From: Sediminimonas qiaohouensis DSM 21189
GTDB lineage: Bacteria > Pseudomonadota > Alphaproteobacteria > Rhodobacterales > Rhodobacteraceae
Length of the DNA stretch: 64,000 nt
Assembly (NCBI RefSeq): GCF_000423645.1
Contig: NZ_AUIJ01000005.1
Span: 62,001 to 126,000, forward strand
Direction of reading: 5' to 3'
Shown: positions 36,473 through 45,216 of the stretch, in pieces
Layout of the letters: every line of letters begins with the position of its first letter
Position numbering within the stretch: position 1 is the first letter of the stretch
The notes under the pieces: model-generated
Database searches by the model: none
The model's input: only the letters and a program-made list of their open reading frames with translations
What the model was told of the DNA's origin: nothing
Position numbers and translations under genes: made by a program

Positions 36473-37405
36473 ATGACGACAAATGTTCTCTTCGCCGCCA
36501 ATGACGCCCTTTGGAACGATTACCGCGAACCGCTGCGCACGGCCCTGTCCGACGCGGGGATCGACGCGCACCTTGCCACTGACATCTCCGCGCCCGAGGT
36601 CGATTACATCGTCTATTCCCCCGGCAGCGACGTGCAGGATTTCACGCCATTCACCCGTTGCAAGGCGGTGCTGAACCTGTGGGCCGGGGTCGAGAACATC
36701 ACCGGCAACGACACCCTGACCATGCCGCTGGCGCGCATGGTCGATGACGGGCTGACGCGGGGCATGGTGGAATGGGTCACCGGCCATGTGCTACGCCATC
36801 ATCTGGGCCTCGATGCGCATATCCTGCACCAGGACGGCGAATGGCGCCACGACCCGCCGCCGCTGGCCACCGACAGGCCGGTCACCATCCTGGGGCTGGG
36901 GGCGCTTGGCCGGGCCTGCGGCGAGGCGCTGGCGCAGCTCGGCTTTCCCGTCACCGGCTGGAGCCGCAGCCCCAAGGACGTGCCCGGCCTCACCTGCCTG
37001 CACGGCGGCGACGGCCTGAGCGCCGCGCTGGAGCGCGCCGGGATACTGGTGCTGCTGCTGCCCCACACCCATGAGACGGCCAATTTGATGAACGACGCGC
37101 GCTTGGCCAGCCTGCCGCGCGGCGCGGTGATCCTAAACCCCGGGCGCGGCGCGCTGATCGACGATGACGCGCTGCTGGCCGCCCTGGACGCCGGGCACCT
37201 CGGCCATGCCACGCTCGACACCTTCCGGACCGAGCCACTGCCGCCCGAACATCCGTTCTGGGCCCATCCGCAGGTGACGGTCACGCCGCATATCGCGTCT
37301 GAGACGCGGCCGACCTCGGCGGCGCGGGTGATCGCCGAAAACGTCCGCCGCGGCGAGGCGGGCGAGCCGCTGCTGCACCTCGTCGATCGTGATCGCGGTT
37401 ACTGA
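36473..37405 (+). CDS. Glyoxylate/hydroxypyruvate reductase-like 2-hydroxyacid dehydrogenase (GhrA type)
   Basis: 310 residues. The NAD(P)-binding motif TILGLGALGRACGEAL is at about residues 139-154, followed by GWSRSPKDVPG (Arg for NADPH phosphate). The catalytic Arg is in LLLLPHTHETANLMN-NPGRGALIDDDALL, and the Glu/His pair is in DTFRTEPLPPEHPFWAHP and TPHIASETRP. Arrangement and size fit the GhrA subgroup. It is appended to the rodA operon, three bases after its stop, with no evident functional link to cell shape. Confidence 0.88.
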   Translation: MTTNVLFAANDALWNDYREPLRTALSDAGIDAHLATDISAPEVDYIVYSPGSDVQDFTPFTRCKAVLNLWAGVENITGNDTLTMPLARMVDDGLTRGMVEWVTGHVLRHHLGLDAHILHQDGEWRHDPPPLATDRPVTILGLGALGRACGEALAQLGFPVTGWSRSPKDVPGLTCLHGGDGLSAALERAGILVLLLPHTHETANLMNDARLASLPRGAVILNPGRGALIDDDALLAALDAGHLGHATLDTFRTEPLPPEHPFWAHPQVTVTPHIASETRPTSAARVIAENVRRGEAGEPLLHLVDRDRGY

Positions 37406-37411
37406 TCCCGG

Positions 37412-38206
37412 TTATCTCAAGATAGGCGGCGCGTTTGGGTCGCGCCCCGGCGCCGCGGGGCCCACCCCGCTTTCCTGCGCCGCGGGTTGCGGCAGGTCGA
37501 ACCGCAGGCCGTGACGCTCCAGCCGCGGCACGATGGCATCGCCCACTGCGGCAAAGCTCACATCAAGCGTCCCCGCCTCCAGCCCGGTAAAGGTCAGCGC
37601 CTCGGCCACCGCCTTGGCCAGCGCCGCATCGGCCCCATCGCGCGCGCCCACAAAAGCCAATAGGTGGTTCTGCCCGCCATCTGCGTAACTGGCCTGCACC
37701 AGGTAGGCCGCCTCGGCCAACCCCGCCGCACTGGCCAGCTTGGCATCAAGCGCCGTCAGCAGGCTTTCGGGCAATCCCGCGGGCGGCGCCAGCGCACTGA
37801 TCCGCGCCTCCGCCTCGTCGGGCGGGTTGTCCAGCGTGCGCGCAAGCCACGCCACCGCGTCCGGCGGCAACAGGATCGACGACGGCGCCACCTCAAGGTT
37901 CAACGCTAGGCCGATCCCCTGATCGGCCAGCAGGCGCACCACCACCCGCCCCGATAGCGCGGCATAGGGCGCAACACCGCCGACAAACCGGCTCAGCCGA
38001 TCCTCGCGATCGAAAACCAGGACATAGCGGGCATCGGACAGATCAAACAGTTCAGGGTTCAGCGCATCGCCCCGCGCCTCCTCGGTCAGCAGCACGACCA
38101 CCTCGCTATCTGCCAGCCGCTCGTAGAACCGTAGCCGCGCGGTGGCGTCGTCGGGGGCGGCCTGCATCGCCTCGTGGGCCTGATCAAGGGCGGTTTCGCT
38201 ATCCAT
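37412..38206 (-). CDS. SseB-family protein
   Basis: 264 residues. The N-terminal half has the SseB pattern ARLRFYERLADSEVVVLLTEEA, YVLVFDREDRLSRFVGG and a LLPPDAVAWLARTL segment. The C-terminal half repeats a similar fold (FVGARDGADAALAKAVAEAL). The function of these proteins outside enterobacteria is unclear. It shares eight bases with the end of the upstream uracil-DNA-glycosylase-like gene, so they are likely co-transcribed. Confidence 0.82.
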   Translation of the reverse strand: MDSETALDQAHEAMQAAPDDATARLRFYERLADSEVVVLLTEEARGDALNPELFDLSDARYVLVFDREDRLSRFVGGVAPYAALSGRVVVRLLADQGIGLALNLEVAPSSILLPPDAVAWLARTLDNPPDEAEARISALAPPAGLPESLLTALDAKLASAAGLAEAAYLVQASYADGGQNHLLAFVGARDGADAALAKAVAEALTFTGLEAGTLDVSFAAVGDAIVPRLERHGLRFDLPQPAAQESGVGPAAPGRDPNAPPILR

Positions 38207-38786
38207 CCATCACTCTTCGCACCTGCGCGCGCAACTGGGGCAGCAACTCTGCCTCGAACCACGGATTGCGCCGCAGCCAAGCGGTATTGCGCCACGAGGG
38301 ATGAGGCAAGGGGAAAACCCCCGGCGCCTGCGCGCGCCACGCCTTGACGGTATCGGTCACGCCCGCCCGCGTGCCCAGGTGCCACCGTTGCGCCGGCCCG
38401 CCGATGATCACCCGCAGCGACAAATTGTCCAACCCTTGCATCACCTGATTGTGCCACGTCCGCGCACAATGCGCCGGCGGCGGCAGGTCGGACCCGCGCG
38501 CGTCATACCCCGGAAAGCAGAACGCCATGGGCACGATCGCGACCCGCGACAGATCATAAAACTCGCTCCTGTCCAGGCCCAGCCAATCCCGCAGGCGGTC
38601 GCCAGACGGATCGTCAAACGGCTTGCCCGACTCGTGCACACGCTTGCCCGGCGCCTGTCCCGCAATCAGCACGCGCGCGCTGTGGCGAAACCAGACAACC
38701 GGGCGGGGCGCATGCGCCGTTTCCGTCGCGGCGAACCGTTCGGCGCAAAGGCGGCAGGCAGAGATCTGATCGCCAATATCATCCAT
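38199..38786 (-). CDS. Uracil-DNA glycosylase family protein
   Basis: 195 residues. Active-site motif 1 appears as VLIAGQAPGKRVHESGKPFDDPSG and motif 2 as PLPHPSWRN. N-terminal CRLC and later Cys in MAFCFPGY and AHCART could bind an iron-sulfur cluster, as in family 4/5 enzymes. The water-activating Asp/Asn of typical UDG is not obvious in GQAPG, so activity on uracil is not certain. The stop overlaps the SseB-like gene. Confidence 0.83.
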   Translation of the reverse strand: MDDIGDQISACRLCAERFAATETAHAPRPVVWFRHSARVLIAGQAPGKRVHESGKPFDDPSGDRLRDWLGLDRSEFYDLSRVAIVPMAFCFPGYDARGSDLPPPAHCARTWHNQVMQGLDNLSLRVIIGGPAQRWHLGTRAGVTDTVKAWRAQAPGVFPLPHPSWRNTAWLRRNPWFEAELLPQLRAQVRRVMDG

Positions 38787-38973
38787 GCATCTGCCCAGTC
38801 GTTAAAATCAATTGTCAGCATTGCCTTCGTTTGTTTCCATATCAGACATATTTTTGCCCACAAACATTGCAAGAACACGCTACAAACCACCATGCTCGGG
38901 CCGTCCGGGACCAATAATCACTTAAGAATGCCCCGCTAAGAGGGTAAGCAGAGGCCGCAGCGGAGCACTATCG

Positions 38974-39633
38974 ATGCTAGAGTTCGAAAATGTTAGCAAG
39001 TCCTTCTGGACCGGCAAACAGCGCAAGGTCATCCTTGACCGCGTGTCGTTTCGCGTGGACATCGGCAACTCGCTCGGCATCCTGGCCCCGAACGGCACCG
39101 GCAAGACAACCCTGATCAACATGATGGCCGGGCTGGAAAAGCCCGACGAAGGGGTGATCCGCCGCACCTCGCGCATCAGCTTCCCGTTGGGGTTCATGGG
39201 CGGCGTCATCAACCGGCACACGGCCGTGGAAAACAGCCGCTACATCGCGCGCCTCTACGGGCTGGACCCCGACTATGTCGAGGCTTTCTGCCGCTGGCTT
39301 TGCAACCTGGGCGAATATTTCGAGCAACCCCTTGGCACCTATTCCTCTGGCATGCGCGCGCGGTTCTCTTTTGCCCTGATGCTCGCGCTGGATTTTGATA
39401 TATACCTGATCGACGAGGGTATGCCCGGATCGACGGACGTGGAGTTCAACCGCAAGGCTGGCGAAATTCTGCGCGAACGCCTACGAACGACGACCGTGAT
39501 CATCGTATCGCACCAGGCGCAGGTGCTGGAGAAATTCGCGCGCTCTGCTGCCGTCCTGATGGGCGGGCAACTCTATATGTTTGACACCTTGGAAGAAGCG
39601 AAACAGCTATATGACTACGAAACCCAAGGCTAG
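38974..39633 (+). CDS. Polysaccharide (capsule) export ABC ATPase, KpsT type
   Basis: 219 residues. It has Walker A LAPNGTGKTTLINMMAG, the signature YSSGMRARFSFALML (with Met in place of the usual Gln), Walker B IYLIDEGMPGSTD and the switch His in VIIVSHQA. The absence of a long C-terminal substrate domain and the GVINRHTAVENSRYIARLYG segment place it with KpsT. It powers capsule polysaccharide export with a KpsM permease, which is not found here. Overlap of 23 bases with the next gene suggests coupling. Confidence 0.9.
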   Translation: MLEFENVSKSFWTGKQRKVILDRVSFRVDIGNSLGILAPNGTGKTTLINMMAGLEKPDEGVIRRTSRISFPLGFMGGVINRHTAVENSRYIARLYGLDPDYVEAFCRWLCNLGEYFEQPLGTYSSGMRARFSFALMLALDFDIYLIDEGMPGSTDVEFNRKAGEILRERLRTTTVIIVSHQAQVLEKFARSAAVLMGGQLYMFDTLEEAKQLYDYETQG

Positions 39634-41329
39634 AAAATTTCGCATCCGCCGTAACGGTCAGGGCGCGTCGGCAGCAGCCGCGCCCGATACGCAGGCGCCC
39701 TCGCAGAGCGCCGAGACCGCGCAGGCCAACGCCCCGCAGCGCCCCGCGTCGGTAACGCCCCGCCACCCGCAAGCGCCCAAGCAGCCACAGCGCCCTACCG
39801 AGCGCCCGCAGACCGCCCAAGCCCCCCAAGGCGCAGAGGCGCAGGGGCAGGTTTCCTCCCCCGCCCAGGTCAGCGCCGAACAGCAAATCGACGAGATCCG
39901 CCGCGAGGGCCTGACCGGCCGGCAACTGCGCATGGCGCGCCGCGTCGCGCAAAAGCACGGCCTCGCCCCCACCTCGGATTTCGACGCCGTGCGCCTGTTG
40001 CGCGCCCAAGGGATCGATCCGTTCCAACGCTCTACCATGCTGGAGCTGGTCGTGCCCCAGAACGGCAACGGCGATGGCGGCGCAGGCGTCCCGGCCACCA
40101 CCCCGGACGGGCACGCGAACCTGCCGCAAACCGTGCAGGCCCGCGGCAATACCCTGCCCGCCACCGAAATGGCCCCGGCAGATCGCCGCGCACAGGAGGT
40201 CATGGAAATCCAACGCGACATCGCGCGCCGCCGCCGTCGCAAGATGCTCCTGCTGCTGACGCGGCTTGCCGCCTTCGTGTTCCTGCCGACGTTCCTTGCC
40301 GGGTGGTACTTCTTCAACATCGCGACCCCGATGTATTCCACCAAGTCCGAGTTCCTGATCCTGCAAGCCGATAGCCAGGGCGGCTCCGGCCTTGGCGGTT
40401 TGCTCAGCGGCACGCAATTCGCCACCAACCAGGATTCCATCGCGGTGCAATCCTATTTGCAATCGCAGGACGCGATGCAGCGGCTTGAGCGCGACATCGG
40501 CTTTGCTTCGCACTTCAGCCAGGATCACATCGACCCCATTCAACGCCTCGACAACGACGCCAGCAGCGATGATGCCTACGGCGTCTTCAAGAAGAACGTG
40601 AAAATCGGCTACGACCCGACCGAGGGCGTCATCCGCATGGAAGTGATCGCCGCCGACCCGAAAACCAGCGTTCAGTTCTCCGAGCACCTGATCGCCTACG
40701 CCGAGGAACGCGTTGACCAGCTCAGCCGCCGCAAACGCGAAGACCAGATGCGCGAAGCCAGCAAGAACCTGGAACAGGCCAAGGCCGAACGCCGCGCCGC
40801 GCAGCAAAAGCTGGTCGAGCTGCAAGAGGGAACCCTGCTTGACCCCGAAGGCGAGATCGCCAACATCCGCAGCCTGATCGGCAGCGTCGAGATGCAGTTG
40901 CAGGAAAAGGAACTGGCGCTTGCCACGCAGATGAACAACGTCCGCCCCAACCAGGCGCGCGTCGATGCCCTGCGCACCGAAATCCGCCTGCTCAAGCAGG
41001 ATCTGGACAAGCAAAACGCGCGCCTGAACGAAGCGTCCACCGGCGACAGCTCACTGGCCGCCAAAACCGCCCGCATCCAGATGGCCAAGGCCGACCTGGC
41101 CACCGCGGACCTGTTCCTGCAATCTGCCCTGCAAAACGAGAAGCAGACCGAGCTGGAAGCCAGCCGCCAGGTCCGTTACCTGACAACCAGCGTGAAACCG
41201 GTCGAGCCCGACGATCCCGCCTACCCAAGGGCGTTCGAAAACACGATCCTCGCCTTGTTGATCTTTTCGGGCATTTACCTGATGGTCTCGCTAACCGCCT
41301 CGATCCTGCGCGAACAGGTCTCAAGCTGA
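39611..41329 (+). CDS. Capsule polysaccharide export inner-membrane protein, KpsE/Wzz type
   Basis: 572 residues, longer than typical KpsE (~380) because of a ~200-residue disordered N-terminus rich in Ala, Pro, Gln and Arg. Membrane helices are at about 215-235 (LLLLTRLAAFVFLPTFLAGW) and at the C-terminus (NTILALLIFSGIYLMVSLTAS). Between them lies the periplasmic Wzz domain (MYSTKSEFLILQAD; IGYDPTEGVIRMEVIAADP) and a long coiled coil (REDQMREASKNLEQAKAERR). The ATG at 39611 lies within the end of the ATPase gene. The product should link the ABC exporter to the outer-membrane pore. Confidence 0.88.
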   Translation: MTTKPKARKFRIRRNGQGASAAAAPDTQAPSQSAETAQANAPQRPASVTPRHPQAPKQPQRPTERPQTAQAPQGAEAQGQVSSPAQVSAEQQIDEIRREGLTGRQLRMARRVAQKHGLAPTSDFDAVRLLRAQGIDPFQRSTMLELVVPQNGNGDGGAGVPATTPDGHANLPQTVQARGNTLPATEMAPADRRAQEVMEIQRDIARRRRRKMLLLLTRLAAFVFLPTFLAGWYFFNIATPMYSTKSEFLILQADSQGGSGLGGLLSGTQFATNQDSIAVQSYLQSQDAMQRLERDIGFASHFSQDHIDPIQRLDNDASSDDAYGVFKKNVKIGYDPTEGVIRMEVIAADPKTSVQFSEHLIAYAEERVDQLSRRKREDQMREASKNLEQAKAERRAAQQKLVELQEGTLLDPEGEIANIRSLIGSVEMQLQEKELALATQMNNVRPNQARVDALRTEIRLLKQDLDKQNARLNEASTGDSSLAAKTARIQMAKADLATADLFLQSALQNEKQTELEASRQVRYLTTSVKPVEPDDPAYPRAFENTILALLIFSGIYLMVSLTASILREQVSS

Positions 41330-41406
41330 CGCACAAGGCCGGTCAACCGCGCGCGGCGACGGTGTCGGCGCAACCAGTTATTATTGTGAAGAGAAAGATT
41401 TAAGCC

Positions 41407-42903
41407 GTGGAAAAGCCCGAAACGTCCGTCGCCCCGAACACCTGGGATTTCCTGAAAACGGCCATGATAGCGCCAACCGGGTTTCGCGAATACGACGCCC
41501 GCTGGAAATACCCAGAGGACATCAACCTGCCCGGCATCACCGCCCTTGGGATGGGGCTGGGAACGCAAATGCACCGCCACGGCATCGCCCCGGTGATCGC
41601 GGTCGGAAACGACTACCGCGACTATTCCCTGTCGATCAAGAACGCGCTGATGCTGGGCCTGATACAGGCCGGCATCAAGGTCCGCGACATCGGCCCGGCC
41701 CTCTCGCCCATGGCCTATTTCGCGCAGTTCCACCTCGACGCGCCCGCCGTCGCCATGGTCACGGCCAGCCATAACCCGAACGGCTGGACCGGCGTCAAGA
41801 TGGGCTTTGAACGCCCGCTGACCCACGGCCCCGACGAAATGACTGAGCTGCGCAATATCGTCCTGGGCGGCGAAGCGCAGGAAACCCCCGGCGGCAGCTA
41901 CGAATTCGTCGATGGCGTGCGCGAGGCCTACCTAGACGACCTCGCCGGCGATTTCCGCATGACCCGCAAGCTGCGCGTCGTCTGCGCCACCGGCAACGGC
42001 ACCGCCAGCGCCTTCGCGCCCGCCCTGCTCGAGCGGATCGGGGTCGAGGTCATCCCATCCCACACCCGGCTCGATTACACCTTCCCTAACTACAACCCCA
42101 ACCCCGAAGCCATGGAAATGCTGCACGACATGGCCGACAGCGTGCGGGGGACCGACGCCGATTTCGCGCTTGGCTTCGACGGCGACGGCGACCGCTGCGG
42201 CGTGGTCGACGACGAAGGCCAAGAGATCTTCGCCGACAAGATGGGCGTCATCATGGCGCGCGACCTGGTCAAGCTGCACCCCGGCGCCACCTTCGTCGCC
42301 GATGTGAAATCCACCGGCCTGTTCGCCTCGGACCCGGAACTTCTGAAATATGGCGCCAAGGCCGACTACTGGAAAACCGGACACAGCCACATGAAACGCC
42401 GGGTCAAGGAAATCGGCGCGCTGGCGGGGTTCGAGAAATCGGGCCACTATTTCCTGGCCGAACCGATCGGCCGCGGCTACGACTGCGGGCTGCGCGTGGC
42501 GGTCGAAATCTGCAAGATGATGGATCGCAACCCAGACCTGTCAATGTCCGATATGCGCCGCGCGCTGCCCATGACCCACTCAACCCCTACCATGGCGCCC
42601 TACTGCGCCGACGATCAGAAATACCAGGTGCTCGACCGGCTGGTGCAAAAGCTGGTCGCCAAACACGAGGCCGGAGAGACGATGGCCGGGCGCCGCATCG
42701 ACCGCGTGGTTACGGTCAACGGCGCGCGGGTTATCCTCGACAATGGCTCGTGGGGGCTGGTGCGCGCCTCAAGCAACACGCCCAACCTCGTCGTGGTCTG
42801 CGAAAGCAGCACCTCGGAGGACGAGATGCGCGCCATCTTCGCCGATATCGACGCCGTCATCCGCACGGAGCCCGCCGTCGGCGCCTACGACCAAACCATC
42901 TGA
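41407..42903 (+). CDS. Phosphomannomutase / phosphoglucomutase
   Basis: 498 residues. The catalytic phosphoserine loop is VTASHNPNGWTG, the Mg2+ loop GFDGDGDRCGVVDD, and the sugar- and phosphate-binding loops FEKSGHYFLAEP and VRASSNTPNLVV (RxSNTxP). It interconverts hexose 1- and 6-phosphates and so feeds nucleotide-sugar synthesis, fitting the capsule-export genes upstream. The start is GTG at 41407, 77 bases after the previous gene. Confidence 0.93.
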   Translation: MEKPETSVAPNTWDFLKTAMIAPTGFREYDARWKYPEDINLPGITALGMGLGTQMHRHGIAPVIAVGNDYRDYSLSIKNALMLGLIQAGIKVRDIGPALSPMAYFAQFHLDAPAVAMVTASHNPNGWTGVKMGFERPLTHGPDEMTELRNIVLGGEAQETPGGSYEFVDGVREAYLDDLAGDFRMTRKLRVVCATGNGTASAFAPALLERIGVEVIPSHTRLDYTFPNYNPNPEAMEMLHDMADSVRGTDADFALGFDGDGDRCGVVDDEGQEIFADKMGVIMARDLVKLHPGATFVADVKSTGLFASDPELLKYGAKADYWKTGHSHMKRRVKEIGALAGFEKSGHYFLAEPIGRGYDCGLRVAVEICKMMDRNPDLSMSDMRRALPMTHSTPTMAPYCADDQKYQVLDRLVQKLVAKHEAGETMAGRRIDRVVTVNGARVILDNGSWGLVRASSNTPNLVVVCESSTSEDEMRAIFADIDAVIRTEPAVGAYDQTI

Positions 42904-42928
42904 GCCATGGCTCGCGGTCCGCTTTTTT

Positions 42929-42950
42929 GAGTATTTATGGCAAGATGAAG
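42929..42950 (-). repeat. Dispersed 3'-region repeat, copy 4
   Basis: On the minus strand CTTCATCTTGCCATAAATAC then TC, lying downstream of the minus-strand M3 peptidase gene. It is inverted relative to copy 5, 146 bases away. Confidence 0.7.
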
Positions 42951-42970
42951 CACACCCGCATTCATCGGCC

Positions 42971-42984
42971 ATTAACGTTAATGC
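42971..42984. promoter_or_regulatory. 14-base perfect palindrome CATTAACGTTAATG
   Basis: It lies in the convergent gap between the mutase and peptidase genes, between two inverted dispersed repeats. It contains TTAA half-sites like those bound by CtrA, but no promoter or gene start is near. Confidence 0.3.
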
Positions 42985-43096
42985 GCTTGACTACAAGGCG
43001 CAGTACAGGCTGGAGAGCCGATGACCGCGCAAGGTGAAGCCCTGCTCCGGCGCCTGATGCCAAGCGGCCCGCGCGCCGGGCAGGGTGGACCTCCCC

Positions 43097-43143
43097 CTTC
43101 ATCTTGCCACAAATACTCCGGGGGTTTGGGGGTGGAACCCCCA
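43097..43143 (+). repeat. Dispersed 3'-region repeat, copy 5, with hairpin
   Basis: CTTCATCTTGCCACAAATAC followed by TCCGGGGG and the hairpin TGGGGGT-GGA-ACCCCCA (43127-43143), downstream of the mutase gene in sense orientation. Confidence 0.75.
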
Positions 43144-43163
43144 ATGGCTCCGGCCACCCGCGC

Positions 43164-45179
43164 TCAGCCCTCGATCAATCCCCGCCCCCTGAGCAGGGCC
43201 TCCACCCCCGGCAGGCGCCCGCGAAACCGCTGATACAGCTCCGCCGCGTCGACCGAGCCGCCGCGCGACAGGATGTGATCCTCCAGCGCCCGCGCCAGGT
43301 CCGGGTCGAACGCATCGCCTGCCTCCTCGAAGGCGGCAAAGGCGTCGGCGTCCATCACCTCGGACCACATGTAGCTGTAGTACCCGCTGGAATAGCCATC
43401 GCCCGAGAAAACATGCGCGAAATGCGGCGGCGCGTGGCGCATCGCGATCTCGCGTGGCATGCCGATCGCGGACAGGATCTCGGCCTGCCGCGCCATCGGA
43501 TCGGCGGGCGGCGGGCCGTCGTGAAACTCCAGATCGACCAGCGCCGAGGCCACGTATTCCACCGTCTGGAACCCCTGGTCGAAATTCGCCGCCTCCAAAA
43601 CCCGCTCCAGCATGTCACGCGGCATCGGCGCGCCGGTATCGGCGTGGGTGGCAAATGTCTCCAGAACCTCGGGCACCTCCAGCCAATGCTCGAACAACTG
43701 GCTGGGCAGTTCCACGAAATCCCGCGCGACCGAGGTGCCCGAGACGCTTTCATATCGCACGTCCGACAGCATTTGGTGCAGCGCGTGACCGAACTCGTGA
43801 AACAGGGTGCGCGCGTCGTCATAGGATAGCAGCGCCGGCTCCCCCCGCGCGAAGTTACACACGTTGATCACCACCGGCGCCTGCACCTGCGGGAATCGTG
43901 CCTGCGTGCGCATGGCCGAGCACCACGCGCCCGAGCGTTTGGACCCGCGCGCGAAGTAATCCCCGATGAACACCGCCACGTGCCGCCCTTCGCGGGTGAC
44001 CTCCCATGCCCGGCAATCGGGGTGATAAAGCGGCACGTCCAGCGGCGCGAACTCCAACCCGAACAGCCGGTTCGCGCAATCGAACGCAGCTTCAATCATC
44101 CGGTCGAGTTGCAGGTATGGCTTCAGCTCGGCCTCGTTCAGGTTATGCTCGGCCTGCCGGCGCCTCCCCGCGTAATAGTGCCAGTCCCACGGCTCCAGCC
44201 GGCCATTGATGCCATCCTCGTGCATCATCGCCTCAAGCGCCCGCGCGTCGTCTTGCGCCCGGGCGCGGGCGGGCTCCCACACCTGCATCAGCAAATCGCG
44301 CACAGCCGCCGGCGTGCCCGCCATTTCGGTTTCCAGCTTGTAATCGGCAAAGCTGTCATAGCCCAGAAGCTCGGCCCGTTCCTGCCGCAGGGCCAAAACC
44401 TCGGCGGCGATGGCGCGGTTGTCGCTGTCGCCGCCATTCGCGCCGCGCGCGACATAGGCGCGCCACGCCGTTTCGCGCAGCTCGCGGCGGGGGCTGGATT
44501 GCAGGAACGGCGTGATGATCGAGCGCGACAGCGTCAGGATCGGACCGTCATGGCCCCGCTCGCGCCCCGCCTCGCGCATCGCGGCAATTGTCGTGTCCGG
44601 CAGCCCCTCCAGATCATCCTCGGACAGCTCCAGCGCCCAACCGCGCTCATCTGCCAGCAGGTTTTGTGTGAATTGCGTGCCCAGCACCGCCAGCCGCGAT
44701 TTGATCTGTTGCATGCGGGTGTCCGCCGCCCCTTCCAGGGCCGCTCCCGCCCGCACGAACCCGCGATGCGTCAGCATCAGAACACGCGCCTGTTCCTCGC
44801 TCAGGTCCAGATCCTCGCGCTGTTCCCACAGTGCGCTGATGCGGGCAAAGAGCGCCTTGTTGCCCGTGATCTGCGCCGAATGCGCCGCCAGCCGGGGCGC
44901 AAAGGCACGCTGCAACGCCTGCCGCTCTGGCGTGCTGTCGGCGCCGGCAAGCGTAAAGAACACCGACAGGACCCGGCTCAATGAGCGGCCCACCGCCTCA
45001 AGCGCCTCAACCGTGTTGGCAAAGGTGGGCGGCGCGCTGTTGCCGGTGATCTCGTCGATCTCGGCGTTATGCTCGGCGATAGCGGCGTCAAAGGCGGGCT
45101 CGAAATGCGCGTCCTCGATCTGCGCGAACGGCGCCAGGTCAAAGGGCGTATCCCAGTCGGACAAGAGCGGGTTGGTCAT
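43164..45179 (-). CDS. M3-family zinc metallopeptidase (oligopeptidase A / Dcp type)
   Basis: 671 residues, mostly helical. The gluzincin motif HEFGH is at residues 461-465 (ARTLFHEFGHALHQML), and the third ligand Glu follows in the ...VARDFVELPSQLFEHW segment. The substrate-binding GYSSGYYSYMWSEV loop is near the C-terminus. It degrades short peptides in the cytoplasm; there is no signal peptide. oligopeptidase A (PrlC) and dipeptidyl carboxypeptidase share this pattern, so the exact type is open. AAGGAGATAGCAG precedes the ATG. Confidence 0.93.
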   Translation of the reverse strand: MTNPLLSDWDTPFDLAPFAQIEDAHFEPAFDAAIAEHNAEIDEITGNSAPPTFANTVEALEAVGRSLSRVLSVFFTLAGADSTPERQALQRAFAPRLAAHSAQITGNKALFARISALWEQREDLDLSEEQARVLMLTHRGFVRAGAALEGAADTRMQQIKSRLAVLGTQFTQNLLADERGWALELSEDDLEGLPDTTIAAMREAGRERGHDGPILTLSRSIITPFLQSSPRRELRETAWRAYVARGANGGDSDNRAIAAEVLALRQERAELLGYDSFADYKLETEMAGTPAAVRDLLMQVWEPARARAQDDARALEAMMHEDGINGRLEPWDWHYYAGRRRQAEHNLNEAELKPYLQLDRMIEAAFDCANRLFGLEFAPLDVPLYHPDCRAWEVTREGRHVAVFIGDYFARGSKRSGAWCSAMRTQARFPQVQAPVVINVCNFARGEPALLSYDDARTLFHEFGHALHQMLSDVRYESVSGTSVARDFVELPSQLFEHWLEVPEVLETFATHADTGAPMPRDMLERVLEAANFDQGFQTVEYVASALVDLEFHDGPPPADPMARQAEILSAIGMPREIAMRHAPPHFAHVFSGDGYSSGYYSYMWSEVMDADAFAAFEEAGDAFDPDLARALEDHILSRGGSVDAAELYQRFRGRLPGVEALLRGRGLIEG

Positions 45180-45216
45180 CTCTGCTATCTCCTTGCGCGG
45201 TACGCGCCTTGTTTCG

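Noticed and set aside
35660-36787. 375-codon minus-strand frame opposite rodA
   Set aside because: Same shadow effect; RodA motifs on the plus strand are complete.
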